Positions 10,205 to 21,105 of a stretch of 64,000 bases of DNA are shown here, piece after piece (position 1 is the stretch's first letter; each line of letters begins with the position of its first letter). The DNA lies in contig BCIM01000002.1 in the NCBI GenBank assembly GCA_039545315.1, positions 1,898,331-1,962,330 of the forward strand, given 5' to 3'. This stretch comes from Kondoa malvinella. Taxonomy: Eukaryota > Basidiomycota > Agaricostilbomycetes > Agaricostilbales > Kondoaceae. The notes under the pieces were generated by a model. That model made no database searches, had not been told where the DNA came from, and worked only from the letters and a program-made list of their open reading frames with translations. Both the position numbers and the translations under genes were made by a program.

Positions 10205-11086
10205 ATGGCTTCATCTACACGCTCGAACAGTGCTATCACTCTATGCGGTAAGTAATGAGCTGGCTACTCAAGACTATGGCTGATATTTTGTAGATGGACC
10301 ATCACCTCGACAAGCAACATTTGCGGCAAAGGCTGGCTCAACTATCTACATTCCAGCTAGTACCTCGCGACGATCAGTGGACTCCAACCTCCTATCTCCT
10401 TCTTATTCTCCTGGCTATTCTTCACCTTATCTGGAAAAGGGCAGACTCGACCAACCCGATCCGCATCAGAACGCTGCTCGTCGATGGTGCAAAAGGCACA
10501 GGAATGCGCTGGTCATCCTGTTCTACATCTTTTATGTGGTTCTCCTTCTCGCGCCGGCCATCTTCACTCCGAGTATGTTCATCGTCGGAAGTAAAGCTGC
10601 CAAGAGCTGATTCGATTGTCAGCTCTGATCTACTTGCTCATCGTGGACAACGCAAAGAAAGGCAAAAGCAATCCCTTCTTGACGGATGGTATGTGCGGAC
10701 TACCAAACCAAAGACTTCGCTTATGATTCGCTGTAGGTATTCTCGTTGTGCTCACGACAACCTGTTGTGTGAGAGTCTCTGCTTCCTGCAAGTTTCACTG
10801 GCTGACGGTGCTTCAGGTCGTCAATACCTGCATCACGCTGCTCATGAAAAGCTTTGACTTGTTTGAGGCGTAGGTCATTTCCCCTCTTTTAGGCAGGCAC
10901 TCAAGGCTGACGTGTCTATAGCTCATACGTCCAGAACCTGCTCACGTATGTATTCATTCGCTATGCTTGATCATTGACTGATCCTTGGGCGGCAGCGGGA
11001 TTGGATGCGTTGCGACATTGTGTGCTATTCGGTCAAGCGTCCAGCTTCCCCTTCTTCAGCTACAGATACAACAAGTACCACAATAG
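10205..11086 (+). CDS. small multi-spanning membrane protein, unknown
   Basis: Six exons: 10205-10247, 10294-10572, 10623-10688, 10737-10869, 10922-10945 and 10996-11086; 211 residues. I do not recognise the family. The first about 95 residues are hydrophilic and Ser/Pro-rich (LLSPSYSPGYSSPYLEKG). The rest has four or five hydrophobic stretches, the clearest being NALVILFYIFYVVLLLAPAI, then LIYLLIV, GILVVLTTTCCV, VVNTCITLLM and GIGCVATLCAI. The tail is a Gln/Leu-rich hydrophilic segment. All joins keep frame and have normal short introns, which supports a real gene. It is divergent from MET14. Location is presumably a cellular membrane; function unknown. Confidence 0.65.
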
Positions 11087-11672
11087 GCGATGGTAGTGTA
11101 CGTTGGAGTAGAGAAACGGACTTTAGTAGAAGCAGTGCTGTAGTACTTCATTCGTAATTGCAACTCATCTCACTACATCGTGCCACCTCTTGTCGGAATT
11201 TCTTGCTGTGCAGCTTCATTTCTCGTTGCTCTCATGAGTCTCATCTCCATTGTCCTGCCGCTGTATGATGGTCTCTCTCCGGTCACAACCTGTCAGGACT
11301 GGGCTAGAAAGCGAGTTTCGTTCATTCAGAGCTCTCCCTCTATATCAGTCTTGCAAGTATCTGTTGTTCTTTTGTCTCTGATGCCGTCAGGTTGTCCAGT
11401 ACTGTTTGTTTTCTTCTACTTTCAGCTGCCTCATGATCAAGCATCATCTACGCATTGCATTCACAGCCAGTCTGCTTTATTGTTATGTTTGCCAATCCTA
11501 TGCTATAAAGCGCCTGCTCTGCTGTTCAATCTCTTCTCCATTCTGTTCTATAGACTTGACCTTGTTTTCACGACCACACACTCTTTTGAAACCCACGCTC
11601 TTTTACATTCTTTTTTACGATCAATACCGAGCAATACCAAGGCATCTATACTCATACCAACTATACAATAAG
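11087..11672. other. intergenic, pyrimidine-rich leader of CPL1-like gene
   Basis: About 585 bases without a convincing gene. The half next to the ATG at 11673 is strongly T/C-rich, as is common just upstream of fungal starts. A frame open through it translates to hydrophobic low-complexity sequence and was not called. Confidence 0.4.
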
Positions 11673-12889
11673 ATGAACTCGCTTGCTACTCTCACCGTCA
11701 CCTCGTCAGCACCTTTTGTCTTTGGCTGCCAGCCAGGCCTCTTCCCACAGACCAACGTGTAAGTTTTGTGATCATTTTCCGCTCTATCAGGCTGAGTACC
11801 GTCGCAGTGACGGTGCTTGCTTCTGCGGGAAAGAAAACGGACCTTTTATGTGCCCAAGCTATCGTGAAGGAACAGCCCTCTGCATCGCTACACCTGGTAA
11901 AGCCATGTCCTGCGGCAGTAAGTACTCATATCACGCACAACCCATCCTCACTGATCACTTCGATAGCCGAACTGTTCAAGGATAACAAAGCCGAGGAAAT
12001 CTGCCCTTTCACGGCTCAGCTTCTCTTGCTGGAAGGGACCAGCTACTGCCAGGACATATCTACAGTTGTCAATTGCGGTGTAAGCCTGTCTGCTATCGTC
12101 CTGCTTGTTCGATCTCAATCTTTACCTTCTTGCAGAAAAAAGGTGATGCTTGTCAAGCACCTCAAAACGGCTATGCCACCTGCCAACCAGTCCGCGACGA
12201 TTTCGAGTGTCGTCCTCACTGCCTGACTGGTCGCGTCCTCAACGTCGAACAAGACGTTTGCGTCTACCCTACCAAAGTACAAGCTCGACAGCTGCCACCT
12301 GGACCCAGTGTTTCAGCTCGTGCCCGCGCCCGCGCAAGACGTGATATGGAGGAGCAAGAGCAGAGCGTATCAAATGCGTTTGAGCGACTTCTAGCTATCA
12401 GAGCCGCGGTAAGCCAATGATGTTGGTCTCTTGCTGGCAAGTCTGACATGCTGGTCTATAGCCATCTGCTTCCTCGCGCGCTCGAGCAAAGCGTTTGACC
12501 GAAGCCTCTATCTCACTTGACCTTGAATCGCAACTCTGCCCTGCTGGAGAAGCCGCTTGCGCAACAGGAGACAACGCGACTGGGGATGGTATTCTGTCTG
12601 GTCACTACCAGTGCTTGAACTTGAAGGAAGACATGAACAACGTAAGTGGTTGTCCCTCGTAAGCTGGGCAAGACTGATTGTCCAACAGTGCGGTTTATGT
12701 GGCTTCCAGTGTGACAAGCAAAACGGTGTTGCGACAAGTGGATGCACCCAAGGTCTTTGCACTGCCTTTTCATGCAAGACTGGCTACCGTCTCAACGAGG
12801 ATCTCCTAGCTGGTAAGCTCATTCCACATTGACAAGTACTCAATTGCTCATCTGCTGCAGGTGTCTCGACTTGTATTTCCATTCCATAG
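11673..12889 (+). CDS. CPL1-like cysteine-rich protein, probably secreted
   Basis: Seven exons: 11673-11758, 11808-11917, 11967-12079, 12136-12408, 12462-12641, 12689-12812 and 12861-12889; 304 residues. The C-terminal part, from about residue 205, matches the CPL1-like domain: CPAGEAACATGD, then YQCLNLKEDMNNCGLCGFQC, GCTQGLC and FSCKTGYRL. In Cryptococcus neoformans CPL1 is a secreted capsule/virulence-linked protein. The N-terminal half adds further Cys clusters (DGACFCGK, CPSYREGTALC, GDACQAPQNGYATCQP). The middle is Arg/Ala-rich and holds dibasic KR/RR sites that could be processed. The apparent first exon gives only a weak signal peptide, so a further 5' exon is possible. Confidence 0.75.
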
Positions 12890-13011
12890 TGTTTAGATGT
12901 TCATGTCTTTGTGTCAATAGCCTGTCTTTAGCTGTGGGATTGTACAACGTCGCGTTTCATGCATCGTCACAGATCGGTCTATTGCACGCGCATGCTTATT
13001 ACTCGCATCAT

Positions 13012-15739
13012 CTAATCTATATCCATGCCTGACTTGGGGGCTTCTTCTGCTGGTACAGACTTGCCATTCTGCTCTGCCTGAGGCATCTCCTCCTCGGTTG
13101 TGCCGTTGGCCTCCGGCTGAGGTGCTTCTTCCTTCTTTGGCGCTTCCTGCTTGGATGCATCTGGAGTAGGTGTAGCAGTCTTAGGTGGTGGCGGCGGCCT
13201 TTTGTTGAAGATAGGTGTAGAGAAGAGGGATACTTCTTCACGCCTTTTGAGAGCTTCTGCGCTGGTGAAGCATGGCTCTTGAGATTTTGGTCGCTCAGCT
13301 TGGCGGGCAGTCTGGTCGTTCAACCATTTCTCGACGGTTGCAACCTTCTCGATGACGCTTTGCTTGTCGGCCTGGGGACAAATGTTAGTTCATTACAAGG
13401 AAACTCAGCAACATCATAGCTCACCTCGCTCAAGTGGGCGTATCTCTCCTCGCTCCCGGTAGCCTTGCTGTAATACTTCGATAGAGTCTCCCGAAGACGT
13501 TTGACGGCTGCTGGTCGGTCTTCATTCTCCTTGTATCGAAAGGCAGCTGGACCGCCGACAGCCTTCAATTTGTCGAGCTTTTCTACGTAAGCTGATTTTG
13601 TTGCATCCTCGCCCTGAACAATAAAATCAGCAGGTGAGAGAGAGCAATTGCAAGCGGCACACCTCTTCAGAGTATAGCCAGTCCTCAGCCTCGCCAAGCA
13701 TGCCCTTTAGCTTCTCCTTCTCTTCGGGTAGCATGTACGAAGCATAAGCGCCGTCAATCTTGTCCCTGGCGTCGTAAATGTATTCCTCTAGAGCGTTCTT
13801 GCGGTCCTGCAAAACGAGACTCCTTTAGAGCATGCACGCTGAAAGTACGACTGTTCTCACCTCAGTCTCGGCAACTAGACGGTCAGTCGAGTGCATGTTG
13901 CCCTCCTTCTCCCTGAGCTCCTCCAACAACGACTTCTCCAAAGCAGAAGAGCCAGCAATGAAGTTCAATTCTCTCTTGTTGGTCTTCTTTGCCTTCTTCG
14001 CAGGTGCCGGTTGACCTTCAACAGCTTCACCAGCCTCTTCAGCAGGTGCTTCTTCTTCTTCCTCTACTGGCTCGTACAAAGTAGCGCCATCGAAAGCAAA
14101 GATACCATGAGGGTTGACTCTGCATTTGACCTTGACTGTTGCTGCTTCTCCGTTTGGTAAAGGGTTGACGCCTTTGATCATAACGCGGGAAACCCATGGG
14201 TTGATGCCTCCAGGAAGAGCATTAGGGTCAGCATAGCGAGCTTCGAGCTCGAAAGCATCTTTGCGCTGAAGAGTGAGCATCTTGGTTGATGGGATGCCAT
14301 TGTTCTTCTCGAACAGGCGAAGCTGGGTGTCCTCGTCTTCTGGAACCTTGTCCCATACAATGTCGATGGGGTATTGCTGAATGTCGGTGAAGGAAAATTC
14401 ACGGACACGGAAGATAGGTGAAAGGGTAGCGCAAGCAAGGGTAGCACCACGAGCGACAGCTTCATCTTGGTTGGTGGTGACGGAAGGTGGTTTGCCAAAG
14501 AATTCGGAAATGCGGTTCTTGAGTGCTGGAACACGAGTAGTACCACCAATCAATTCAACAGCGTCAATGTCCTCCTTTTCGAGACCGGAATCTTTGAGTG
14601 CCTTTTCAAGCGGGGTCATGGCGCGCTCGAGGAAAGGAGCGACCAGCTCTTCGAGCTTCTCACGAGTAAGGGAAGATGATGCGTCAATGTCTTCCATAAT
14701 GCTTTCGACGTTGATAGGCGCAGATATGTTGGCAGAAAGAACTTTCTTGAGCTTCTCGACAGCGGTTTGGAGTCTGAAGATGGCTTTCGGGTTGGACATG
14801 ACATCAATCTTGTACTTGCCCTTGAACTCTTCTGCAAAGTACTGGGTAAGGGCGTAGTCGAGATCCCGACCACCAAAGTGTCTGTCGTAAGCTGCAGCCT
14901 TAATGACGAGCTGAGCTTTTGAGTAGGCGGCGATGGTGACAGAGTAGTCAGAGTGACCAATATCGACGAAAGCGACATATCTCGGCTTCTCAGTCGCTTC
15001 TGGAAGGTCGGTCTTGGTGATACCGTAACCGAGAGCAGTCGCGGTGCCGTCGTTGATGAGACGAAGAGCATTGAGGCCAGCAATTTCTGCTGCGTCCAGC
15101 ACAGCCTGTCTCTGAATGTTGGTGTACCAGCCTGGCACAGCGATCACGACATCGTTGACGGCTGCTTTGGATTCGATTTTCGCAATGTCGCGAAGTTTGC
15201 CCAAGTACATGGAGTAAAGCTGAGTCGCAGTGAATGTTTGCTGTTCGCCGAGGTAGTTGACCTGTACTCCCCAAAAATGGCTCAGACACATGCTGTCACG
15301 AGGATTGTTGCAGACGCACCTCGACACCGACTGTGCCTTTGACATCCACCAATTTTGCGTTGATGAACTTCTTTTCGTACTCTTGCACATCAGGGTCATT
15401 GAGTGTCCGGCCTATGAGTCTTTTGAGAGATCCAATAGTGTTGCGATAATTTGAAGTTTCCTGGGTTTTCGCTGATTCACCCATTGCACGGTTGCGAGAG
15501 CCGAAAGAGACCAGAGATCTGTAGACAGAGATCAGCTTGACGGGGCCCATATCAAAAGGACACGCACGGTGTTGCTCTGTTTGAAGTTTCATTGGTGATA
15601 ATGTCGATACCTCTGTTGCGCGCCAATCCAATCTTGGATTGCAAGTTGCCAACGTCAAGACCAATAACAGAAGCTGCAGGGTGGAGAGAGAAAGACTTAG
15701 ACGTTATTCTCGCTCAAAGACTCGAGCCAACTCACTCAT
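13012..15739 (-). CDS. SSE1: Hsp110-type chaperone / Hsp70 nucleotide exchange factor
   Basis: Seven exons: 15736-15739 (4 bases, ATGA), 15568-15673, 15320-15518, 13861-15261, 13663-13806, 13425-13613 and 13012-13371; 800 residues. The start reads MTSVIGLDVGNLQSKIGLAR, the Hsp110 form of the Hsp70 phosphate-1 loop. The NBD continues with VVIAVPGWYTNIQRQAVLDA, LRLINDGTATALGYG, FVDIGHSDYSV and LIGGTTRVPALKN; the bulky substitutions against DnaK are typical of Sse/Hsp110. An acidic E-rich loop and Lys run (EEEEEAPAEEAGE, KKAKKTNKR) lie in the substrate domain, and the end is Pro/Glu-rich, finishing in GMDID. It serves as exchange factor and holdase for cytosolic Hsp70. A heat-shock-like element lies 146 bases upstream. 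Confidence 0.95.
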
Positions 15740-17084
15740 GATGCAAAGGTCTACTTGACGGGCAGAAGTCAGCGCGCGCCAGCTGTGCGAAACTGCTCAG
15801 ACATACCTGGTGTATGTATCTAAGGATGTCTGGGTAGTATGGCGACAGACGAATCAACGTCTCTTGGTAAAAAGCTTTAAATTTTTCTGGAGCCTTCTCG
15901 TCACTTTCACTTCCGCCACGTCAGAAACGCGGCAGCAATACAATTGGGATTGAGCATGCTTAGCATCACACAGCTTGCCCTTTACGGAGCCATTGTCATC
16001 TCACATTTTCACTCGGGGCTTTGTTCGCTCCGTTCATCCGTCGAATATTTCAAGAGGTGTGGCTTGGATTGCATTGGTGGAGCTGCGCGCAATTGCGTGA
16101 ACAGGTTATAAAGGAGACAGCTGAAGAGCACGAATACAGCAATACAGCGAGGGGACAATGATGGACAACAGCAAACGTTGCAAATCGGAACCGACAGATC
16201 TCCGTAGATGGAACGGCACACGAAAAAAAAAGAACTGCAAACGGAACAGTGGAGACCAAGTCAGAGCGAGGCAGATTGGTCGCTCATATGTGAATCTGCC
16301 TTGAGAGTGCTCTGGAGTCTTGAGATGTGTACGTACTAGACCAGGCAGAATTGCACAAGCATAAGGGCCGCATACAAAACGGGACGAGAACAGAAGTACG
16401 ATCACAAGTGACATTGGAAGGAAGGAAGCAGAGAGCGACAATGGAAACGCATGGACCGAGAAATGAATTGAATAGTGATGATCATCGAATGAGATGGACT
16501 GCACGCTGAAGAAAGGGTATATGGGCTTGTGGGTACCCTCACGAGTGCCCTGCAGGTCTTGAGGCAACTTGAGCTTTCGTGCGGAGCTCGAGTAACAGGC
16601 GGGCGACCGTATCCAATGAAAGAAAGACGACATCAGACTGCCATGTTGTTAGATCTCCAAGAAGATACCCGCGGCTACCAGGGCGGTCCAGAGCACCGTG
16701 ACAGCTCGACTTCGAAATCGTGAGAGATGCAGGATGAATTTGCAACACCGAACCACGGTAGAGACAGCAGTTGATAGAGCAAGGACTGACAACATTTGCG
16801 TCAAAAGACGATCAGGAGACGAGCGCGTGTGGCTTTGCAGCAGATGCCCTGTCACCTGTGCCAAGGTCGTTTGAAGCAACCATAGCAAAATCGGAAAATT
16901 TGGGCACAATACATCTTGTCAAACACAGAGCATCATCTCCTGGCTTCTCTGCATGACATCAACGCAGTCTTGTGTCTGGGACCCGTCTGTCTAGCCATGC
17001 CGATGTTTCCGCGAGATATCCCCGCACTCTAATAGTTGAGCCAACCTTGCTTTCTGTCTACTGCTATATACAGCACAGAACGCC
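15740..17084. other. long divergent intergenic region, SSE1 / P450
   Basis: About 1.35 kb, the largest gap in the window. Beyond the heat-shock-like element I see no supported gene. A 175-codon minus-strand frame at 16106-16633 is Ser/Phe/Leu-rich low complexity. An 86-codon minus-strand frame at 16649-16909 ends in a hydrophobic segment but has no family match I could see. Long untranslated leaders or a non-coding RNA are possible. Confidence 0.4.
15885..15897 (-). promoter_or_regulatory. candidate heat-shock element (TTC-GAG-TTC)
   Basis: The sequence TTCTGGAGCCTTC has three 5-base modules of the nTTCnnGAAnnTTC type with one mismatch in the middle unit (GAG for GAA). It lies 146-158 bases upstream of the Hsp110 start codon. 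Hsf1 regulation of Hsp110 genes is well known; binding here is inference. Confidence 0.4.
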
Positions 17085-19131
17085 ATGTCTTCATTCACAC
17101 TCGATCGAGAACATGTCGGATCTCTGCTGTCCTATCAGAAACTTTTGCTGGTTCTGACTCTTCCCGCTCTTCTGTCATGGGCGGTCCTGCTCTTCAAGTA
17201 CAGACAACTCTCGCGCTTTCCCCCTGCCAACGCGCTTTCTGCTACAAGTCCCTTTTGGCTACTTTGGCAGGCGAGGAAAGCCCGACGATCAGCAGCTGTT
17301 ATGGACTTGCACCAGAAGACAGGCTCAGACTTTGTTCGGCTTACTCAGCGCCATGTGTCTATCGCTAGACGCGAAGCCGTTGCTCCTATATATGGTCACT
17401 CGAGCGGCCTGATGAAGAGTGGATTCTATGATGCATTTGAGGCGTACGTTCGCCTGTCTACTGCTTCCTCTCGTTTACTAACCCGTCGGATAGCGTCAAT
17501 CCTGCTCTCTTCCCTACACGCAATAGGTCTATTCATGCTAGGAAGCGCAAGATGTTTAACCCAGCCTTCTCGAACAAAAGTCAGTTTCGCTTTAAGTCCA
17601 TTCGTTGTCAAAGGCTCATTGGGGATGATCTTAACAGGTCTCCTCGAGTTCGAAGAATTCATGAACAGCGATATAGGCAATCTTTCTATCGCCTTCACCA
17701 AGATCAGCAAATCTAGGTGGGCCTTCTTCAGTCTGGTAGCTTCTCGCGGAGCTGATAGGCTATGCCAGCAACCCAGAACTCAACTTTGTCGACTGGTCTA
17801 ACTTCTTGGCATTTGATGTGATTGGCAACCTGGCTTTTGGTGCCAACTTTGGCTTTGTCAACAGTGGTCGAGATGATCTTGGCTTGATTCACATTCTCGT
17901 ATGAGACCTTCCTTTGCATTACAGCAGTCTCTCATCTGTTCATAGGACACCCGAGGCGAATACAACTCGGCTCTAGGCGTCATACCATGGATCAAGCCAT
18001 ATATCAAACGATCTCCTTTAATGCTTGACGGGTTTTGGTCAGTCTGTCGGACGAAAGGCGTTGCATCAGCTGACAACCATAACTAGGCGTCAAGGCTTGA
18101 GCTCGCTTGCTACGCTTGAGGTATACGGCAGAGCCCGACTGGCCGAAAGACAAGCTTCGAAAACAGCCTCAGATAGGCGTGATCTGTTTTGGTATCTTTT
18201 GAACAGCAAAGATGGTACGCTGGCAGTATCTATTGCTGAAAATCTAGTCTGACCGAACCTCAGAGGATGGCAAGCCTATTTCGCAGCAAGAGCTGGTTGC
18301 AGAGGCCATTTCATTCAGTCTGTTTGCTCAGTATCGGTTCTCTGAAATCATGCTGACGCAATGAACAGTCGTCGGTGGCTCTGACACGAGTGAGTCTCCT
18401 TTGACCGCCTTTTATGTAGCTAAGGTCTATCGCAGCTTCGACGACCATGACCCATTTCGTCCACGAACTCGTCAAGAACCCAAAAGCCGCTGCAAAATTG
18501 TATGCCGAAATTGACAGCTTCTTTGATTCGGAAGAACGCTCTTCGCCAGACTTTGTCGCTGGCTGGGAAGTCGTATCGAAGATGCCTTATCTAGAGGCTT
18601 TCCTGAATGAAACTATGCGGGTCTGTCCGACCAGCGCTGTAGGTCTAGAGCGGATCGTGCCAGCTGGTGGTAAGGTGTTTGCGGGCGAGCACTTTGAGGA
18701 AGGCGTGAGTCACATTGCTCATCACATTGCGCTCTAACGCTGACCCTATTCTGGCTTCAGACCATCGTCTCGGTTCCGACCAATGTTTTGCATCTTGATC
18801 CTTGCTTCGGCGACAATGTCGAGGCCTTCAACCCGGACCGTTGGATCAATGTCTCGCCTGACCAAAAACAAGACATGCTGGCTTGCTTCCAGCCTTTCTC
18901 GACTGGGCCTCGCGCCTGTATTGGCAGAAAGTGAGATGCTCTCTCTAATGTTCCTGCGACTCGTACTTATCGGCCGGTAGTGTTGCCTGGATGGAAATGA
19001 AGAAGGCTTTGGTCACAGTGATGAGCAAGTTTACCGTCGAGAAAGGTCCCTCTTATGGCACGCCGGAGTATCGCGAAGGGTTCTTTGTCAAGCTGGTCTC
19101 GCTGCCGCTTGTGTTGAAGGCTCGTATCTGA
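17085..19131 (+). CDS. cytochrome P450 monooxygenase
   Basis: Eleven exons: 17085-17443, 17494-17579, 17638-17716, 17769-17898, 17946-18037, 18087-18214, 18264-18317, 18369-18389, 18436-18704, 18761-18930 and 18981-19131; 512 residues. An N-terminal membrane anchor (LLVLTLPALLSWAVLLF) places it on the ER. P450 landmarks are all present: KRKMFNPAFS (C-helix region), the I-helix oxygen pocket VGGSDTTSTT, ExxR in FLNETMRVCP, FNPDRW, and the heme loop FSTGPRACIGRN with the Cys ligand. It is convergent with, and 240 bases from, the gentisate dioxygenase gene, so it may prepare an aromatic substrate for that pathway. The CYP family cannot be fixed by eye. Confidence 0.92.
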
Positions 19132-19371
19132 AGTATATAGCTCCAATGTAATGATCTAACTGTGCATACCATCACTGGTTCCAATCAGCTTATGACTTAC
19201 CTTTAGCTCTGATCAAGGCTTTTTGGTAACATGGGATTGTTTTGAGCAAGAGGATCAGTTGGCTCCTTTAGCCTGGAGAAGCAGCGCAATCGAGACGAGT
19301 CTCGTGCCAAGCAAGCAAGAAAAGACAACAAATATAGGTACATTACAGCAGTAAAAGCTCCCGTGGATCCT

Positions 19372-20601
19372 TCACGGCATAGCATACCAGTCATCCTTTG
19401 CAGTGCGGTAAAAGCCCAAGGCCGAAAGCATTGGGTAGTCATCGAAGCGATACAGATAGACGTCGTCTTCTCCGTTGGCAAAGTGAGTGTATGGCTTCCA
19501 GGCCGGAATACAGAAAGCTGAGCGGATCATCAGTGCTGGCAGAACCGCTTGAGGCGTGACCTACTATCGCCCTGCTTCCAATCGAGTGTTACATCGCCAA
19601 CCTGAGAGCGACCAGTGCCCGAGACAATGTGATAGACCATGCTAAGAGTCTCTTGGCGTTCTTGTCTATTGCGAATCATCAGACACTGGACTGAATCAGA
19701 CAAGAACACGAACGATTGCTTGCCAGCGTTGATACGCTCGGCTTGCGCACCGATGACCTTGGAGACTTCGCCATTTGGTCCAGCGTTAGGCGTAGTAGGT
19801 TTGGCAGTGTAGCGTGAGACGGCCCAATCATCCTTGATGGCATCGAGTTTGGCCTGCGTTTCACGCCAAGGGAAAAGAATGTCTGAAGTCTCCTGAGGTT
19901 CAGCTGGATAGCGAGGCTTATCGTAGTGCTGGACGAAATGACAAGGGAAATGTTGCCATTGAGGAAGGTCGAGACCGTCAAGCCAAATCATTGGACCGTC
20001 GCCGTCAGATCCATGGTCATCTGGCAAGGGAATAAGCTTTGCTTCAATGCGAAGGATTGGCAGTACGATAGTTCCAGGTTGGCGTCAGAATGACGTCTCC
20101 TCTTTGCATGTTGATGCGTTTTCCATGCACAGCGGTCCAACCCTTCTGGCCTTCGACAATGAACCGCATGGCATAAGCGCTATGACGATGGGCAGGCGCT
20201 GTCTCTCCAGGCATGACTACAGCAGCTTTCAGCTATCCAAGGACTTTACGTGTAGCAGGCTCTCTTACCCAATTGCAAACCAGCATACAGAGTATCGGTA
20301 GTCATGGGAGCCTCCGCAGCAGGGTTGATGAGCATGAGAACTCTTCGCTCTGCTTGCTTTTCAGTGACTTCATGTCCAGCCCGAATGAGCAATGGCCTGA
20401 TCTTGTCGTATTGCCAAACATCTATGATCAACATGAGTCCAGCTTGGTAATTCAAGGTTGTGACATACGAGGAACTGTCTTGGGACTAGGTACGGGAGGA
20501 TTCAGCTTTGCCATCTTGGTCCATAACGCCTCGACATTGAGCTGAGGCATTTGCTCCAAAAGATCATTGGAAAGACCAGAGTTTCCGTTCACAGCAGTCA
20601 T
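19372..20601 (-). CDS. gentisate 1,2-dioxygenase family (bicupin ring-cleavage dioxygenase)
   Basis: Five exons: 20469-20601, 20269-20421, 20067-20216, 19565-20020 and 19372-19517; 345 residues, as in the family. The first cupin shows AERRVLMLINP, LYAGLQLVMPGETAPAHRHS (iron-binding His pair), AMRFIVEG and GDVILTPTWNYHDHG. SDGDGPMIWLDGLDLPQW follows. The second cupin ends DTFCIPAWKPYTHFAN and LGFYR. The enzyme inserts O2 into gentisate between the carboxylated and adjacent hydroxylated carbons to give maleylpyruvate. Related members use salicylate or 1-hydroxy-2-naphthoate, so substrate is not certain from sequence, but the monooxygenase, FAH-family hydrolase and transporter nearby favour gentisate. 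It is divergent from the Zn2Cys6 gene. Confidence 0.88.
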
Positions 20602-21105
20602 ATTGTAGGTATACAGACCGAATGCAAGAAAGACTGCAAGTAAGCCTTTCGTGAAGGCCTGGGGCAGTCCCGACGGTGCCCCGATACGGACGTGAGCGGA
20701 TGAAGAGAGCCCGCGGCAATTGCGGATAGCGTATAGATCTTCATATTTATCGCTCAGGACCAAGTACTTCAGCCAAAAGACGGCCAGAGCAGATCTCGAG
20801 AATGTGATGGCAATGATTGCATTCAGCTATACTGAATAGTGAAATGTTGATCTTTGACAATGCGTTCGCAAGCAGCAAACGAATATACAGAATCGCTTGA
20901 GACCAGTGCCACGCTGTGTAGCGCACAGCGGACAGTGGCTTCCACTTGCGTTAACGCCAGGATGTTATGTTTTTCCCGAGCGGGAATACAGCTATAACGC
21001 AGGTTGCTGTCTTGCTGTTGACAAGAGCCGCCGTACAAACAAGTCCGCTCCTTGTGATGTGACCGCGCGGATAAGCAGAAGACGCTGTACAACTTCAAGG
21101 ACATC
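20602..21105. promoter_or_regulatory. divergent promoter, gentisate dioxygenase / Zn2Cys6 regulator
   Basis: About 500 bases between two divergent starts. It contains CCGACGGTGCC at 20680-20690, directly followed by the inverted-triplet CCGATACGG at 20691-20699, and CCCGAGCGGG at 20975-20984. Paired CCG/CGG triplets are what Zn2Cys6 proteins usually contact. The first motif differs at two positions from the repeated CCGAGGATGCC in the hydrolase/monooxygenase promoter. Binding is inference. Confidence 0.4.

Noticed and set aside
16106..16633. 175-codon minus-strand frame in the long gap
   Set aside because: Composition is Ser/Phe/Leu-rich low complexity with no domain or splice context; it looks like chance in T-rich DNA.
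16649..16909. Minus-strand frame ending in a hydrophobic segment, considered as a RAMP4/Ysy6-like or other small membrane protein
   Set aside because: The required basic KF-rich N-terminal motif could not be assembled from any upstream exon, and an ATG further up (near 17000) did not join in frame.
17717..17768. Apparent frame break in the P450 gene at the third intron
   Set aside because: Using the acceptor GCCAG at 17768 instead of the nearer GATAG restores the frame with a normal 52-base intron, so the gene is not a pseudogene.
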